Below, piece after piece: positions 16,515-25,991 of a stretch of DNA of 32,570 nucleotides; position 1 is the stretch's first letter, and every line of letters starts with the position of its first letter. The DNA lies in assembly GCA_903904605.1 (NCBI GenBank), contig CAIVDC010000096.1, positions 1-32,570 on the forward strand, given 5' to 3'. Both the position numbers and the translations under genes were made by a program. Source of the stretch: an uncultured Sterolibacterium sp. Lineage in GTDB: Bacteria; Pseudomonadota; Gammaproteobacteria; Burkholderiales; Rhodocyclaceae. The notes under the pieces were generated by a model. It was not told where the DNA came from. It saw only the letters and a program-made list of their open reading frames with translations, and searched no databases.

Positions 16515-19006
16515 ACAACTACGTCGGCATCGACCTCGGCACCACCAACAGCGCCATTTGCTCGTACGACGGCGAAGACCTTCGGCTGTACAAGAGCCCC
16601 GAGCAGCACGACGTCACCCCTTCCGTCATCTTTATAGACAAGCGGGGCAACAAGTACGTCGGGGCCCGCGCTTACAACAACGCGGCAAGGAGCCCCAACA
16701 GTTCGGCCACGCTGTTCAAGCGACTCATGGGAACGAGCACTCCAATCAAACTTTCGGCCGTCGACCTCACGATGACGCCGGAGGAGTGCTCCGCAGAGGT
16801 GCTGCGCGCGCTTTATGGGTATCTCCCTGAAGAGATTCGCAACGACGGCGAGACCGGAACGGTCATCACCGTTCCGGCCGCGTTCAACCAGATGCAGAAA
16901 GACGCGACCATGACCGCGGCCGCGTCGGCCGGCTTGGGCAAGTCGGCCCTGATGCAAGAACCGGTGGCGGCCGTCATGAGCGTGATGCGCCATCGCAAGG
17001 GCGACGGAGTGTTCCTGGTCTACGACCTGGGAGGGGGGACGTTGGACATCGCCATCGCCCAGAGCATCTCCGGACGGGTGAGCCTTCTCGCCCACGGCGG
17101 CATCGCGATGTGCGGCGGCAGGGATTTCGACAGGATGCTCTTGGACAACGTGGTCAAACCGTGGCTGGTCGGCAAATTCGATCTTCCCGAAGACTTCGCC
17201 GCGGATCCGAAATACCTCGTACTCACGCGAATGGCCGCCTGGGCCGCCGAAAAGGCGAAGATCGATTTGTCCGGCAAGGAGGATACCGTCATCGCCCTCT
17301 CGGAAAGCGAACTCGGGGCGAAGGATCGGGCGGGAAACGAGATCTACTTGGACATAGAGGTGCGCCGGTCGGCGCTCGACGAGCTTATCGCGCCGAAGAT
17401 CGAAGAGTCGATACGGGCGGCGCGCGAGACCATGGAGAAAGCGGGCCTGAGTCCGCACGACGTCGAGCGCGTCGTTTTCGTCGGGGGGCCGACTCATTAC
17501 AAGCCCTTGCGGGACAAGGTTGCCTTCGAACTGGGCATTGCTCCGTCCACCGACGTCAATCCCATGACGGCCGTCGCGGAAGGAGCGGCGGTGTTCGCTG
17601 AGTCCATCGACTGGTCGTCGCAAACCCGCGGGCGCAAGACGGGCAGGGGCTCGATAACCGCCGGCGGGCGGCTCGACATGGCCTTCAATTACATCGCCAG
17701 GACGCCGGACACCAAAGCCAGGATTGCCGTGAAACTCGGGGGGCAGGCGCTGGACGGCGCCGAATTCCAGGTGGATAGCCTGGAGACCGGATGGTCGTCC
17801 GGAAGGATGCCTTTGAAAAACGGGGCCGTCGTCGAGGTGACGCTGTCGAAGCCGGGAGAAAACGCGTTCAAGGTCTTCGTGTTCGACGCGGCGGGCGGAC
17901 CCGTGGCGTTGGAGACGGACAGAATCGTAATCACCAGAACGGCGGCGCAGATAGACGCGATTCCGGCCTCGCATTCCATCGGGATCGAGGCAAGGGACAA
18001 GATAGGCGGCCGGATAATCCTCGATTACCTGGTGAAGGAGGGCGACCAACTACCGAAGAAGGGCAGCAGGACGTTCTTGGCGGACGACTCGCTGCGGGCT
18101 GGCGGGGCCGGTTCGATCAAATTCAAGCTTTGGGAGGGCGACATAGACGAGCCCGTCGAGCACAATCGATTCATAGGTAGGTTCGAGATCAAGGGGTCCG
18201 ACTTCGACGACGGGGTCATCGCAAAGGGCGCCAAATTGAACTGCGAGTACGAAATGGTCGACTCGGGAAACATCGTACTGGAAGTGGTCGTGCCCTCCAT
18301 CGGAGGATCATTCCACAGCGGAAGAAGTTTCTATTCGAGCCAGGAAGGGATGATCGACTACTCGCAGGCGTCGAAGAGGGTGCGGGACGATTCCGAACGC
18401 GCCTTGAAAAAATTGGACGAGATGGCGTCCAAAGTCGAGGACCCTCGGCTCAACGAAGCCAGGGAGCGGTTGAACAAGGCGTCATCCCTGAAGGAAGGGG
18501 AGTCCGACCCGGAAACGGCCAAACAGGCGATGGACGACGTGCAGGAAGCCCGGCGTTTGATGGCCAAGGCGCGCAAGGATCATCTCAAGGAGATGAGGCA
18601 ATCGGAACTGGACGCCTGCGTCCGCACGTTCGACGAATACGTGCGCAAGTACGCGAGGCCCGCCGAGGCGAGCACTTTCGACAATCTGGCCAAAACGGCC
18701 CAGAGAGCGATCGACAACGTCAGCGGCGACTTCGAGGGGCATCTCGCCGAGATGAGGAGCAAAAACGTCAACGTGCTTTGGCGACAAGACTGGTTCGTCA
18801 TTGACCGGTTCAAATGGCTGTCGAAGGACACCCATCTCTTTCCGGACCGGAGCGAGCACGCGGCCTTGGTCGAAGCCGGGCAAAGGGCCCTTGCGGAAAA
18901 CGACATGGACAAACTCAGGAACGCCGTCGGGCACATGGACACGATACGTTTCGACACCTCCGGCGCGGACGACATGCTGTCCGGCGCGAACATCGTCAGG
19001 GGATGA
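16511..19006 (+). CDS. Hsp70 (DnaK-like) chaperone with divergent C-terminal half
   Basis: An 831-residue protein, longer than DnaK (about 640). The N-terminal ATPase domain is canonical: phosphate-1 GIDLGTTNS (6-14), Lys70 in TLFKRLMG at the place of the DnaK catalytic lysine, connect-1 VPAAFNQMQKDA (121-132), phosphate-2 YDLGGGTLDI (171-180), and adenosine motif VFVGGPTHYKPLRDKV (322-337). The normal DVTPLSLG linker and substrate-binding sequence are not recognisable. Two beta-rich stretches (about 385-620) and a long charged helical tail (about 640-790) follow. It overlaps the GrpE-like gene at its start and the AAA+ gene at its end by ATGA junctions. Arginine codons AGG/AGA are frequent, unlike the neighbouring transfer genes. 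It is not a housekeeping dnaK, as no dnaJ follows and partners are unusual. Confidence 0.9.
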   Translation: MNNYVGIDLGTTNSAICSYDGEDLRLYKSPEQHDVTPSVIFIDKRGNKYVGARAYNNAARSPNSSATLFKRLMGTSTPIKLSAVDLTMTPEECSAEVLRALYGYLPEEIRNDGETGTVITVPAAFNQMQKDATMTAAASAGLGKSALMQEPVAAVMSVMRHRKGDGVFLVYDLGGGTLDIAIAQSISGRVSLLAHGGIAMCGGRDFDRMLLDNVVKPWLVGKFDLPEDFAADPKYLVLTRMAAWAAEKAKIDLSGKEDTVIALSESELGAKDRAGNEIYLDIEVRRSALDELIAPKIEESIRAARETMEKAGLSPHDVERVVFVGGPTHYKPLRDKVAFELGIAPSTDVNPMTAVAEGAAVFAESIDWSSQTRGRKTGRGSITAGGRLDMAFNYIARTPDTKARIAVKLGGQALDGAEFQVDSLETGWSSGRMPLKNGAVVEVTLSKPGENAFKVFVFDAAGGPVALETDRIVITRTAAQIDAIPASHSIGIEARDKIGGRIILDYLVKEGDQLPKKGSRTFLADDSLRAGGAGSIKFKLWEGDIDEPVEHNRFIGRFEIKGSDFDDGVIAKGAKLNCEYEMVDSGNIVLEVVVPSIGGSFHSGRSFYSSQEGMIDYSQASKRVRDDSERALKKLDEMASKVEDPRLNEARERLNKASSLKEGESDPETAKQAMDDVQEARRLMAKARKDHLKEMRQSELDACVRTFDEYVRKYARPAEASTFDNLAKTAQRAIDNVSGDFEGHLAEMRSKNVNVLWRQDWFVIDRFKWLSKDTHLFPDRSEHAALVEAGQRALAENDMDKLRNAVGHMDTIRFDTSGADDMLSGANIVRG

Positions 19007-20439
19007 CGGTGGCGACGGAGGCTTGGCTCCCGATTGGTTTCGTCCTCCCGGACGGATCCAAGGCGAAAAGGACGCTGTGGGGCGACAGGGACTGGCAGAT
19101 TGTCGAGACGCAGGGTCACGGGCGGGCGCTTCTGGCCAAGGAGGAACTGGCGCGACGTTGGCTCGCGGCGGGCCTGGTCGACGAAGACGCCCTCGCGCCG
19201 TTCGCGTTCGGCGACTTTCGTCTCCGGAGCCTGTCCAGCCCGCCCAGCCAGAAACTCGATCCCGTTTCCGACTGCCCGTCGCCGGGACCGAAAAGCGAAG
19301 CCCTGGCCTTCGCGATGGCCCTAAAAGCGACCCGGGATATCGACGCCGAGAGTCATCTGCAGGACGCCGTCTACGCCGAGAAACTCACGCGACTCCTGCC
19401 GACCTACGGAATCAGCGACCGCGTCGACGACGACGTCGTTCTCGGCTTTTGGCTGACGGGAGGGGCGCGGGTTTCCGCCAAGGCGTTTCGGCGACTTTCC
19501 CAGACGATGAGTTGGCTTCGGCCCGATCATCTTAAGGACGTCGTCTCGGCGGCCGGCTTCGAGGTGTCCGAGGAGATGCCGCAGACGGAAGGCGGCTGGC
19601 ACGAAGCCGCAGAGGGCGCCGGCAACGAGGAGCGCGCGAGGAATGACGGCGGCTTGGCGGGAACAGCGCCGTTTTCCCTGCCCGGCCGCCCGGTCCTGGA
19701 GAACTTTTTCAACGAGCACGTGGTGGACATCGTGCGCAACGCCGCGCGCTACAAGGCGCTCGGCATCGACTTTCCTTCCGCCGTCGTTCTGCACGGGCCC
19801 CCCGGCTGCGGGAAAACTTTCGCGGTGGACCGTCTGGTGGATTTCCTCGGCTGGCCGAGTTTCGGCATCGACGCGTCGAGCGTCGCGAGCCCCTATATCC
19901 ACGAGACCAGCCGCAAGGTCGCCGAAGTTTTCGAGAAGGCGATGAAGAACGCTCCGTCCGTGCTCGTCATAGACGAGATGGAGGCGTTCCTCGCGGATAG
20001 GGAATCCGGCGGAGGGGGCAGCCACCACCGGGTCGAAGAGGTGGCCGAGTTTCTACGGCGCATTCCCGAGGCGACGAAGAACCAAGTGCTTATTGTCGCG
20101 ATGACCAACCGGGTCGAAATGATCGACTCCGCGATAATGAGGCGCGGGCGGTTCGACCACGTGATCAAGGTCGACTACGCCAGCGAGGAAGAGGTGCGGG
20201 CGCTGCTGGACAAACTACTTTCTACCCTGCCCAAGGACGGCACGGTGGAACCTGCGCCCTTGGCAAACAAGTTGGCGGGCCGTCCCCTGTCGGACGTGTC
20301 GTTCGTCGTTCGCGAAGGAGCCCGGTTGTCCGCCAGGGCAGGCAAGGATCGGCTTTCGGCCGAACACCTGATGGCCGCTCTCGACACGGCGCCGGCCCGC
20401 GACGAAGAGAGCGGCCGCCGACGCATCGGATTCGTCTAA
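19003..20439 (+). CDS. AAA+ ATPase (FtsH/Cdc48-like AAA module)
   Basis: A 478-residue protein starting at ATG 19003, overlapping the Hsp70 stop by 4 nt; longer in-frame readings upstream are shadows of the Hsp70 gene. Residues 1-225 are a unique N-domain of unknown fold. The AAA module is classical: GPPGCGKT (265-272, Walker A), VLVIDEMEAFL (320-330, Walker B), VAMTNR (365-370, sensor 1), and DSAIMRRGRFD (375-385, arginine-finger region). A small helical lid follows (about 390-460). There is no FtsH zinc protease or membrane segment, so it is a remodeller or unfoldase rather than a protease. Its position suggests that it works with the Hsp70, as ClpB does with DnaK, though it belongs to a different AAA class. 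It ends 16 nt before the next gene. Confidence 0.88.
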   Translation: MTVATEAWLPIGFVLPDGSKAKRTLWGDRDWQIVETQGHGRALLAKEELARRWLAAGLVDEDALAPFAFGDFRLRSLSSPPSQKLDPVSDCPSPGPKSEALAFAMALKATRDIDAESHLQDAVYAEKLTRLLPTYGISDRVDDDVVLGFWLTGGARVSAKAFRRLSQTMSWLRPDHLKDVVSAAGFEVSEEMPQTEGGWHEAAEGAGNEERARNDGGLAGTAPFSLPGRPVLENFFNEHVVDIVRNAARYKALGIDFPSAVVLHGPPGCGKTFAVDRLVDFLGWPSFGIDASSVASPYIHETSRKVAEVFEKAMKNAPSVLVIDEMEAFLADRESGGGGSHHRVEEVAEFLRRIPEATKNQVLIVAMTNRVEMIDSAIMRRGRFDHVIKVDYASEEEVRALLDKLLSTLPKDGTVEPAPLANKLAGRPLSDVSFVVREGARLSARAGKDRLSAEHLMAALDTAPARDEESGRRRIGFV

Positions 20440-20455
20440 GGAGCGGAGCGGGGCG

Positions 20456-23323
20456 ATGGAAAGTTCGAGCCTCACTTGCAAAGCCTGCGGATACAAGATG
20501 CGCGTTCCTTTCGAACGCACGATGAAATCCAGATGGAAGATTTATGAATCCCCCGGAGGTATCGCCTTCCCTCTGTTTACCGACACCATATGGTGTTCGG
20601 AATGCGAAGCCGTCGTGTTCGCCGAATCCCATATTTCGCCCGAGGCCGTCGAGACGCGCCTTGCCGAATTCGCCGCGGAGGCCGCCGCTTTTAGGGCGTT
20701 GGAATTACCCCCTCTTTCCAACCCCGACTTGCCGCGCGTGCACAACAGATTTTCGATATGGTGCGATAACTGCGAAAACGCCGACAAAGCCAAGGAAGAG
20801 ATAAAGAGCGATCCATGCAACGGGGACATCTACGGCGAAGACATGCTAAAGGAGTTCGCGGCACTCCCCGTAGGCGTGAGACTCAGAAAAGACGGGGCCA
20901 ATCTTGCGGACTGCTACGCGAGATTCGTGTCGTGGTGCAGCGAGCACGACGACAAGAAATTCGTGGCCTCCTGGCCAAGCGTGGACGAGATCAAATGCTA
21001 CGGTACGGACGAATCGGTCAGCCGTCGCGAGAAACTTGACGAAATCAACGTCAATGCTGACTTGGCGCTCCTGTTCGAACGAATCGTAGCCAGCGCCCCG
21101 ACTTGGCTCGCCTTTTCCAAGGCCCGACGACGGCCCAGGTGCCTGAGTTGCGGATCCCAGGACCTGATGGCCATCAACGCGCGCAAGGCCGACGGGAAGG
21201 ACCACGCCTACCGTCTGCCGCATGGATCCTGCAAGGAGCCGCTGCTATACGAGACCGAGGACGACGGACTGCGCATACTTTGGAAGGATCCGTGGGCAAT
21301 TCAGCAGGACACCAAGATTGACGTTTGGCGTTACACGACGCTCGGCTTCTTCGCGGGAGACAAACTGGAGGGGCTAAAAAAAGACTACCCGGAAGTCGTT
21401 CCGTTGGTCGAATCGGTCACCAGGGACGAAATAGCCAAACGAACGGGTGCCCGTTCCAACGCTCCAGTCGACGGGGAGGACGAGTTTCCAGCACTTTCCC
21501 TCGGCCTTCGAAAGTTCGTGGCCGGAGAAATGGCGAACTCTTGGCATCCGCATGACGAGGGCACGATTTGGTCCGACTTTCCGGAAGTCTATCGATTGAT
21601 TCGCCGATACGTCCGCGAAGAAATCGCCAAAGTCGTCGATAACGCCGAGAGACGGGGAAACGATCCCGGCGGAGACGAGCGCAGCGAGAAGTCAATCCAT
21701 AGAACGGCGTTTTGGATCTTGGGAGCGACGACCAGAGACGACAACCGGCGCATCGTCGAACTGGCCGAGGAGAGGGCCCTTCATCTCGACTACGACGTTT
21801 GCCGAAACGCCCGATCCGATCTCACCAACCCGAGGACCCGGTTGTCCGTCGAAATGGCGTGGATGCCCGGCGTGTCGCCCAAGAAGGCCCGCGACGCCGC
21901 GGAGGCCCTGCTGACGAACCCGCGTTTTGGAGTCGAACAGAAAGCCTTTCCTACGTTGACGCGGACCAACCTGATGGCCTGCGCGTTCGAGACGCTGGAC
22001 GGCAGCGATTCCCCTTCGGACGTGGCCGACCTCGTTTTAAAGCTGGCCCACGTCGCGGAAGACCTCGACGCCGGGGAAGTGCTGCGGGATCTCAACGAGG
22101 ATAGGGCTGTGTCGGGTTTCCCTCCGGTAAAGAACGTCGAGGACGTTCAAGCGGAGTTGAGGGAAAGACTGCGGTTCTACAAGGGCGCCATCAGAGACGC
22201 GCTGAACACCATGCCGCCCGACCGCCTCGTGGAAACCATGACCAAGGCCGCCACCGTAGGCACCAACGGCGGCGAATCCCACGCGCCGGCCCTCTTGGAC
22301 GAACTAGTCGATGCATACGAGAAGGAGACCCAGGGTTTTCTTTCGAAAGAGGCCGAGAACGTTTCGGTTTTGGTGGCGAAGGCAAGGGACGTGGCGGCCG
22401 GAGGCGAAGAAGTCGTCGGACGGGTTCTGGACCGCATCGAGAAGGTCGTCCGCAACTGGGACCGCGTGGCTCAACCCATTCAGACGAGCATGAAGGCGAG
22501 GGGTATCGTCCACCGACGCAGCCAGACCATGGCCTATGAGGTAAGAGACCTCGGGGGCGATCTTTTGCGGCTGCACGACATGATGGGCAGCGCGCGGCGA
22601 ATAGTGAATTTTCTCGCCGAGGTGTTCGACGAACTGCCGGAAGTCGCCGAACTGCTGGAAAGGGATTCGGATTCGCTCGACAATGTCGTCGAGAGGGAAT
22701 CGAACGCCAAGGAAGAGCGAATTCGTTGGGAAAAGGAGATCGCCTTCCACGAGGAAATCGGTCTCGTGTTCAAGGGCACCTTAAGTATTTCCCCGGCCGG
22801 CATCCAGTGGAAAGGCGTCGGCTTTCCACTGGAATCGGTCACGCGGGTCATGTGGGGGGGCATTCGCAATTACCAGAACGGCGTCTTGCGGCACACCGAA
22901 TACACGGTCGTCTTCGGCGACAACCATGACGAGGCGAGGTTTCAAACCAAGAACGAATCCCTGTACGGCAGATTCGTCGATAAACTGTGGCCGGCCGTTT
23001 GCACGCGATTGATGACGGACTTGTTGAGGGCGATGAGAGACGGAAAAAGGTTTGCCTGCGGCCAAGCGATCGTCGACGACACGGGCGTGGAACTCTGGGA
23101 TCGGCCTCTGCGTTCCGACGACAAGAGGGTCTATTGCAAATGGTCCGAGGTGACCATCGGTAGCGCCAACGGGGCCTTCGTCATCACCAATAAGGACGAC
23201 AAGAAAATCGACGCCTCCGCTTCATACATCTCCGACGCGAACGCCCATCTGTTCGAACATCTCATCACGCTGAATTTCAAGGGCGCCGATCCCAGGCTAA
23301 GCGACGCCCTGAAAGGCGGATGA
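20456..23323 (+). CDS. Large zinc-ribbon protein with J-like and PH-like regions
   Basis: A 955-residue protein of unknown function; ATG at 20456 has AAGGAG about 12 nt upstream. Two zinc ribbons are visible: Cys8/Cys11 with Cys47/Cys50, and Cys229/Cys232 with His256/Cys259. Extra cysteines at 103 and 106 may form another site. Residues of about 418-472 (AFWILGATTRDDNRRIVELA and DLTNPRTRLSVEMAW) follow the helix pattern of a J domain (ILG, I-x-x-L, NP-x-R) but have no HPD tripeptide. Residues of about 560-760 are helical and charged. The C-terminus (about 765-945: LVFKGTLSISPAGIQWKGVG and what follows) looks like a bacterial PH-like beta domain. Together with the Hsp70 and GrpE-like neighbours it could be the J-type co-chaperone or substrate sensor; this is inference. 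Confidence 0.7.
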   Translation: MESSSLTCKACGYKMRVPFERTMKSRWKIYESPGGIAFPLFTDTIWCSECEAVVFAESHISPEAVETRLAEFAAEAAAFRALELPPLSNPDLPRVHNRFSIWCDNCENADKAKEEIKSDPCNGDIYGEDMLKEFAALPVGVRLRKDGANLADCYARFVSWCSEHDDKKFVASWPSVDEIKCYGTDESVSRREKLDEINVNADLALLFERIVASAPTWLAFSKARRRPRCLSCGSQDLMAINARKADGKDHAYRLPHGSCKEPLLYETEDDGLRILWKDPWAIQQDTKIDVWRYTTLGFFAGDKLEGLKKDYPEVVPLVESVTRDEIAKRTGARSNAPVDGEDEFPALSLGLRKFVAGEMANSWHPHDEGTIWSDFPEVYRLIRRYVREEIAKVVDNAERRGNDPGGDERSEKSIHRTAFWILGATTRDDNRRIVELAEERALHLDYDVCRNARSDLTNPRTRLSVEMAWMPGVSPKKARDAAEALLTNPRFGVEQKAFPTLTRTNLMACAFETLDGSDSPSDVADLVLKLAHVAEDLDAGEVLRDLNEDRAVSGFPPVKNVEDVQAELRERLRFYKGAIRDALNTMPPDRLVETMTKAATVGTNGGESHAPALLDELVDAYEKETQGFLSKEAENVSVLVAKARDVAAGGEEVVGRVLDRIEKVVRNWDRVAQPIQTSMKARGIVHRRSQTMAYEVRDLGGDLLRLHDMMGSARRIVNFLAEVFDELPEVAELLERDSDSLDNVVERESNAKEERIRWEKEIAFHEEIGLVFKGTLSISPAGIQWKGVGFPLESVTRVMWGGIRNYQNGVLRHTEYTVVFGDNHDEARFQTKNESLYGRFVDKLWPAVCTRLMTDLLRAMRDGKRFACGQAIVDDTGVELWDRPLRSDDKRVYCKWSEVTIGSANGAFVITNKDDKKIDASASYISDANAHLFEHLITLNFKGADPRLSDALKGG

Positions 23324-23335
23324 GGGGAAATCGAC

Positions 23336-23929
23336 GTGACGGGAAACGGCCAGGGCGGCGGAAAAGGTTTTTCGGGGTTCGACTCGATGGTGTCGGATAT
23401 CGACCGAGACTTGGCCGATCTGGATAATCTCGCGAAGTCGAGCGCGCCCGCGGAGAGGGCTACGCCAAAGAACATGGCGATTCCGGAACCGGTGGTGGCG
23501 CCTCGCGCGGAACCTGCCGCTCCCAAGAAGGCGATCCCGGCGGCGAGTTTAGGCCCCGACCTGGTCGTCAACCACGAGGGCACCCCGTTCGGCGCGCAGA
23601 TACTGCCGCCGGCGCTGCTTAAGAAAGGCTGGAACAAGAAAGGGGCGGCTTGGGCGGCCGGCATCGTCGTCGTGGCAATAGTCGTCCTGAGCGGCAAGTC
23701 CGGAAACAACACGCCCAAGACCATGCCCGCGGCGCCCTACTTGCCGCGTCCGTCGGTTGGGCTTGCCCCGACAGCGCCGTCCCCAAAAGCGCCCGTGGCA
23801 TCATACCCTCCCCTGTCTCTAGGCAAGACCGCCGCGCCGGTTGTCGCCCCGTTTTACGCAAAGGGACCGCCGCTTCCAGGCCATTGCCCGCCGCCTGACG
23901 GATGGTGTGGAGCCTGTACGCCTGTATGA
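23336..23929 (+). CDS. Small proline-rich single-span membrane protein of the chaperone cassette
   Basis: A 197-residue protein from GTG 23336, with a GAGGGG ribosome-binding site about 8 nt upstream and 12 nt after the preceding stop. The N-terminal 95 residues are Gly-rich, then Pro/Ala-rich and soluble. One hydrophobic segment at about 103-120 (GAAWAAGIVVVAIVVLSG), preceded by KKGWNKK, predicts a single span with the N-terminus in the cytoplasm. The remaining 75 residues are Pro-rich and end with three cysteines (GHCPPPDGWCGACTPV), probably periplasmic. It has no enzyme motif. As last gene of the cassette it may anchor the chaperone complex to the inner membrane or act as the effector. The C-terminus lies right at a module boundary and could be truncated. 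Confidence 0.65.
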   Translation: MTGNGQGGGKGFSGFDSMVSDIDRDLADLDNLAKSSAPAERATPKNMAIPEPVVAPRAEPAAPKKAIPAASLGPDLVVNHEGTPFGAQILPPALLKKGWNKKGAAWAAGIVVVAIVVLSGKSGNNTPKTMPAAPYLPRPSVGLAPTAPSPKAPVASYPPLSLGKTAAPVVAPFYAKGPPLPGHCPPPDGWCGACTPV

Positions 23930-23972
23930 GTCCTACTTGACCAATTTCAGCTTTGCTAACGGGGAATAAGGG

Positions 23973-25991
23973 ATGAAGTTCACGCTGAAGGACTATCAGG
24001 CCGATGCGGTGCGCGATGCCTTGTCCAATCTAAAAAAAGCCCGCAAACGCTGGCGTGAGGATGCCGACAAGCACGCCTTCTCGCTCACCGCTGTCACCGG
24101 CGCGGGTAAAACCGTGATGGCTGCCGCTGCCTTCGAGGCGCTGTTTCATGGCGATGACGAATACGACTTCGATGCTGATCCCGGTGCGGTGGTGATCTGG
24201 TTCAGTGACGACCCGGCCCTGAACGAACAGACCCGCTTCCGCCTGATGGAAGCCTCCGACCGCATCCGCCATACAGATATGGTGGTGGTGGAAAACACCT
24301 TTAACCGGGCCAAATTCGAGGCTGGGAAGATCTACTTTCTGAACACACAGAAACTGGGAAAGAACAGCCTGTTGGTGCGTGGCTTTGAGGGTGAGGGTGA
24401 TGGCGGCATGTTTCCAGAAACTCGCCCCGATTTGCGCTCGCACACGATATGGGACACGATTCGCAACACCGTCGAAGATCCGGATTTGACGCTGTACTTG
24501 GTGCTGGATGAAGCGCACCGAGGCATGGGCAACCCGAGCAAAGCAGCGGAGAGTGCCAAGAGCACCATTGTCCAGCGACTCATCAATGGCGTTAGCGGCG
24601 TGCCGGGCATCCCGGTGGTGTGGGGCATTTCCGCCACAGTGGAACGCTTCAAGAAGGCAATGGAAGGCGCACAAAAGCGCATCACCCTTCCGGATGTGGT
24701 GGTGGATTCGGCCAAGGTGCAGGAATCCGGTCTCATCAAGGACACCATCATCCTCGACATCCCCGATGAAGTCGGTGATTTTGATACAGTGCTGGTGCGC
24801 CGCGCCACAGACAAGCTGAAAGCGTCGGCCGAAGCCTGGGCCGAGTACGCCAAGCAACAGGATGATGCGCATACCGTCATGCCGCTGATGGTGCTGCAGG
24901 TGCCGAATACGCCCGACCCGAACGAAATTGGCCGTGCCCTGGACACTATCTATCAGCAATGGCCTGACTTGCCGAGCGGGAGCGTAGCGCATGTGTTAGG
25001 TGATCATACTACCCAGCAGTTCGGTAATCGCCATGTGCCTCACATCTCACCGGAGCGCGTACAGGAATCAACATGGGTACGCGTGCTGATCGCGAAGGAC
25101 GCCATCAGCACGGGTTGGGACTGCCCCCGTGCCGAAGTGATGGTGTCTTTCCGTGCGGCAGTTGACCGAACCCACATCACCCAATTGTTAGGGCGCATGG
25201 TGCGTTCGCCCCTGGCTCGCCGCATCCCCGGCAATGACCGCCTCAACTCGGTGGAGTGCCTGTTGCCGAAGTTCGATGCCAAGACCGTGGGCGAAGTGGT
25301 CGATGCCTTGATGAAGGGTGACGACAACCTGTCAGCGCCCGCCGGACGCGTGCTCGTCAATCCGGTGGAAATGAAGCCCAATCCTGCGGCCTTGCAGGCT
25401 GTATGGGATAAGTTCGAATCCCTGCCATCGCAGACCCGCCCCCAACGTGGCGCAAAGCCTGCCAAGCGTTTGACTGCACTGGCGCATGAGCTGGCCGCTG
25501 ATGACATTTTGCCAGGTGCTGGAAAGTTAGCCCACGCAGAGATGCACAAGGTGCTGGATGCGGCACAGGAGCGCTACAAAGCGGAAATAGAAAAGAAGCG
25601 TGATGCGGTAATGACGGTTGACGGCAAGACGATGGTAGCCGACCTCGAGGGCAAGACCAAGAGCTTCAACCAGTTCTTTGAAGAGGCCGACATGGCGGTG
25701 ATTGATGACGTTTACCGGCGTGCTACGCGCATATTCAGCCCTGACATTTCCCGTACCTACGTCGATGCCCTCGCATACAGGGTTGCAGACCCGGAGGATG
25801 CAGATGAATTCGAGGAAGCTCTTGTCGAAGCGCGAGTTTCCGTTGCTGCGCTCGGCCTGGTGACGGAAGTGCAGCCATACTTTGATGCCGAGGCGGACAA
25901 GCTGGCCAAAGCATGGCTGGCGAAATACACTCCGTCATCAAGGGGCTATCGCATGACCGGCAAGAGTCTTATCGACAGATCAGGGAGATGA
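23973..25991 (+). pseudogene. Res-type SF2 helicase, first part of a frameshifted gene
   Basis: 672 residues with SF2 motifs of type III Res-like helicases: TAVTGAGKT (39-47, Walker A), LVLDEAHRG (177-185, DEAH), GISATVER (218-225, motif III) and QLLGRMVRSPLARR (404-417, motif VI). The frame runs to an out-of-character tail after WLAKYTPS near 25935-25940 (SRGYRMTGKSLIDRSGR). The continuation lies in another frame. The intact protein would be about 860 residues. Res subunits translocate on DNA and cut it with a C-terminal nuclease domain; no Mod methyltransferase gene is nearby, so a stand-alone defence helicase is more likely. The gene starts at ATG 23973, with GGGGA about 8 nt upstream. A sequencing error cannot be excluded. 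Confidence 0.8.

Noticed and set aside
16283..18049. 588-codon minus-strand open frame opposite the Hsp70 gene
   Set aside because: It is antisense to a gene with clear Hsp70 motifs, has no domain, and is the usual by-product of GC-rich coding sequence.
16131..23929. Transmissible heat-resistance locus (ClpK/ClpG type)
   Set aside because: No small Hsp, Clp double-AAA disaggregase or FtsH protease domain is present; the gene set differs.
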